Source: JARRQB01 sp965368585
GTDB taxonomy: Bacteria; Pseudomonadota; Gammaproteobacteria; Chromatiales; Chromatiaceae
Assembly (NCBI GenBank): GCA_965368585.1
Contig: CBDUNM010000024.1
Location: 1 to 44,268 of the forward strand
Length of the DNA: 44,268 bases
Direction: 5' to 3'
A program made the translations under genes and the position numbers. Each line of letters begins with the position of its first letter. Position 1 is the first letter of the stretch. A model generated the notes under the pieces. That model was not told the origin of the DNA, did not search any database, and saw nothing but the letters and a program-made list of their open reading frames with translations. Below, in pieces: positions 43,988 through 44,268 of the stretch.

Positions 43988-44268
43988 ATTTGATCGTCGC
44001 TCCCATCAGGCAGGGTATTCTCAACCATACTATATGGCGGTCGCTCCTCGTACGTACACCCTGCGGTGATCACGGCTACGATTTAAAATATAATAGTTTT
44101 CATTTTAGTTCTCATGCAATAGGCGAAAAACACACGGCAGCATCGGCGTAATACCTTCCGCCTCTTAAAGCAAACTCGAATCAAGAACTTAACCGTGTTA
44201 ATCTACCACCCTTCCATAAAACGATATCATCACCTTGCTACCCGGGGCTTCAGTAGTCTTTAAAAAAC
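43988..44268. other. AT-rich end of window
   Basis: No convincing gene, site or repeat seen. It probably belongs to the first visible cassette or the one before it; an integrase gene, if present, would lie to the right of the window. Confidence 0.4.

Noticed and set aside
1..44268. tRNA, rRNA or CRISPR features
   Set aside because: I looked for tRNA-like cloverleafs, rRNA segments and regularly spaced repeats and saw none.

Overview
The window looks like chromosomal DNA of a GC-rich proteobacterium, most likely a gammaproteobacterium. That assignment is inferred from the gene families (RluA, glycogen phosphorylase, TTT and TRAP transporters, a TonB receptor) and from integron-type attC sites. 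No rRNA, tRNA or CRISPR array is visible. The right end (about 41.1-44.3 kb) is clearly more AT-rich than the rest.

Layout: (1) 0-12.3 kb is a mixed housekeeping region: the 3' part of a CPA2 cation/proton antiporter, a secreted cytochrome c with an extra C-terminal domain, an alpha/beta hydrolase, an unknown two-helix membrane protein, an AEC-type carrier, rluA, glgP, a broken secreted DUF11/thrombospondin-3-like gene and a small EF-hand protein. (2) 12.3-13.7 kb is gene-poor and holds a MITE-like element plus a possible lipoprotein remnant. (3) 13.7-28.8 kb is the main system, a co-directional minus-strand cluster of 15 genes for the C3 organosulfonates 2,3-dihydroxypropane-1-sulfonate (DHPS) and 3-sulfolactate. 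It is read from a promoter beside a perfect 34-bp palindrome and faces a divergent GntR/HutC-type regulator. (4) 28.8-38.4 kb holds small membrane, PilZ and metallophosphoesterase genes, a frameshifted ZnuA-SCO fusion and a TonB-dependent receptor, with dispersed repeats and an IS1380-type transposase remnant around the receptor. (5) 38.4-41.1 kb is a CPA2 antiporter followed by a tandem universal stress protein. (6) 41.1-44.3 kb is a probable integron cassette array on the minus strand, with four attC-like sites and small cassette genes, several with in-frame stops.

How the sulfonate genes fit together (inferred from families): a TRAP transporter (DctPQM) and a tripartite tricarboxylate-type transporter (TctCBA) would import the two substrates. 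A zinc alcohol dehydrogenase and a short-chain dehydrogenase would interconvert DHPS enantiomers through the 2-keto form. HpsN would oxidise R-DHPS to R-sulfolactate. SlcC and ComC would convert S-sulfolactate through sulfopyruvate to R-sulfolactate, and SuyAB would cleave R-sulfolactate to pyruvate and sulfite. No sulfite dehydrogenase or sulfite exporter is seen here. Functions are by family resemblance and gene context only; nothing was searched or computed.
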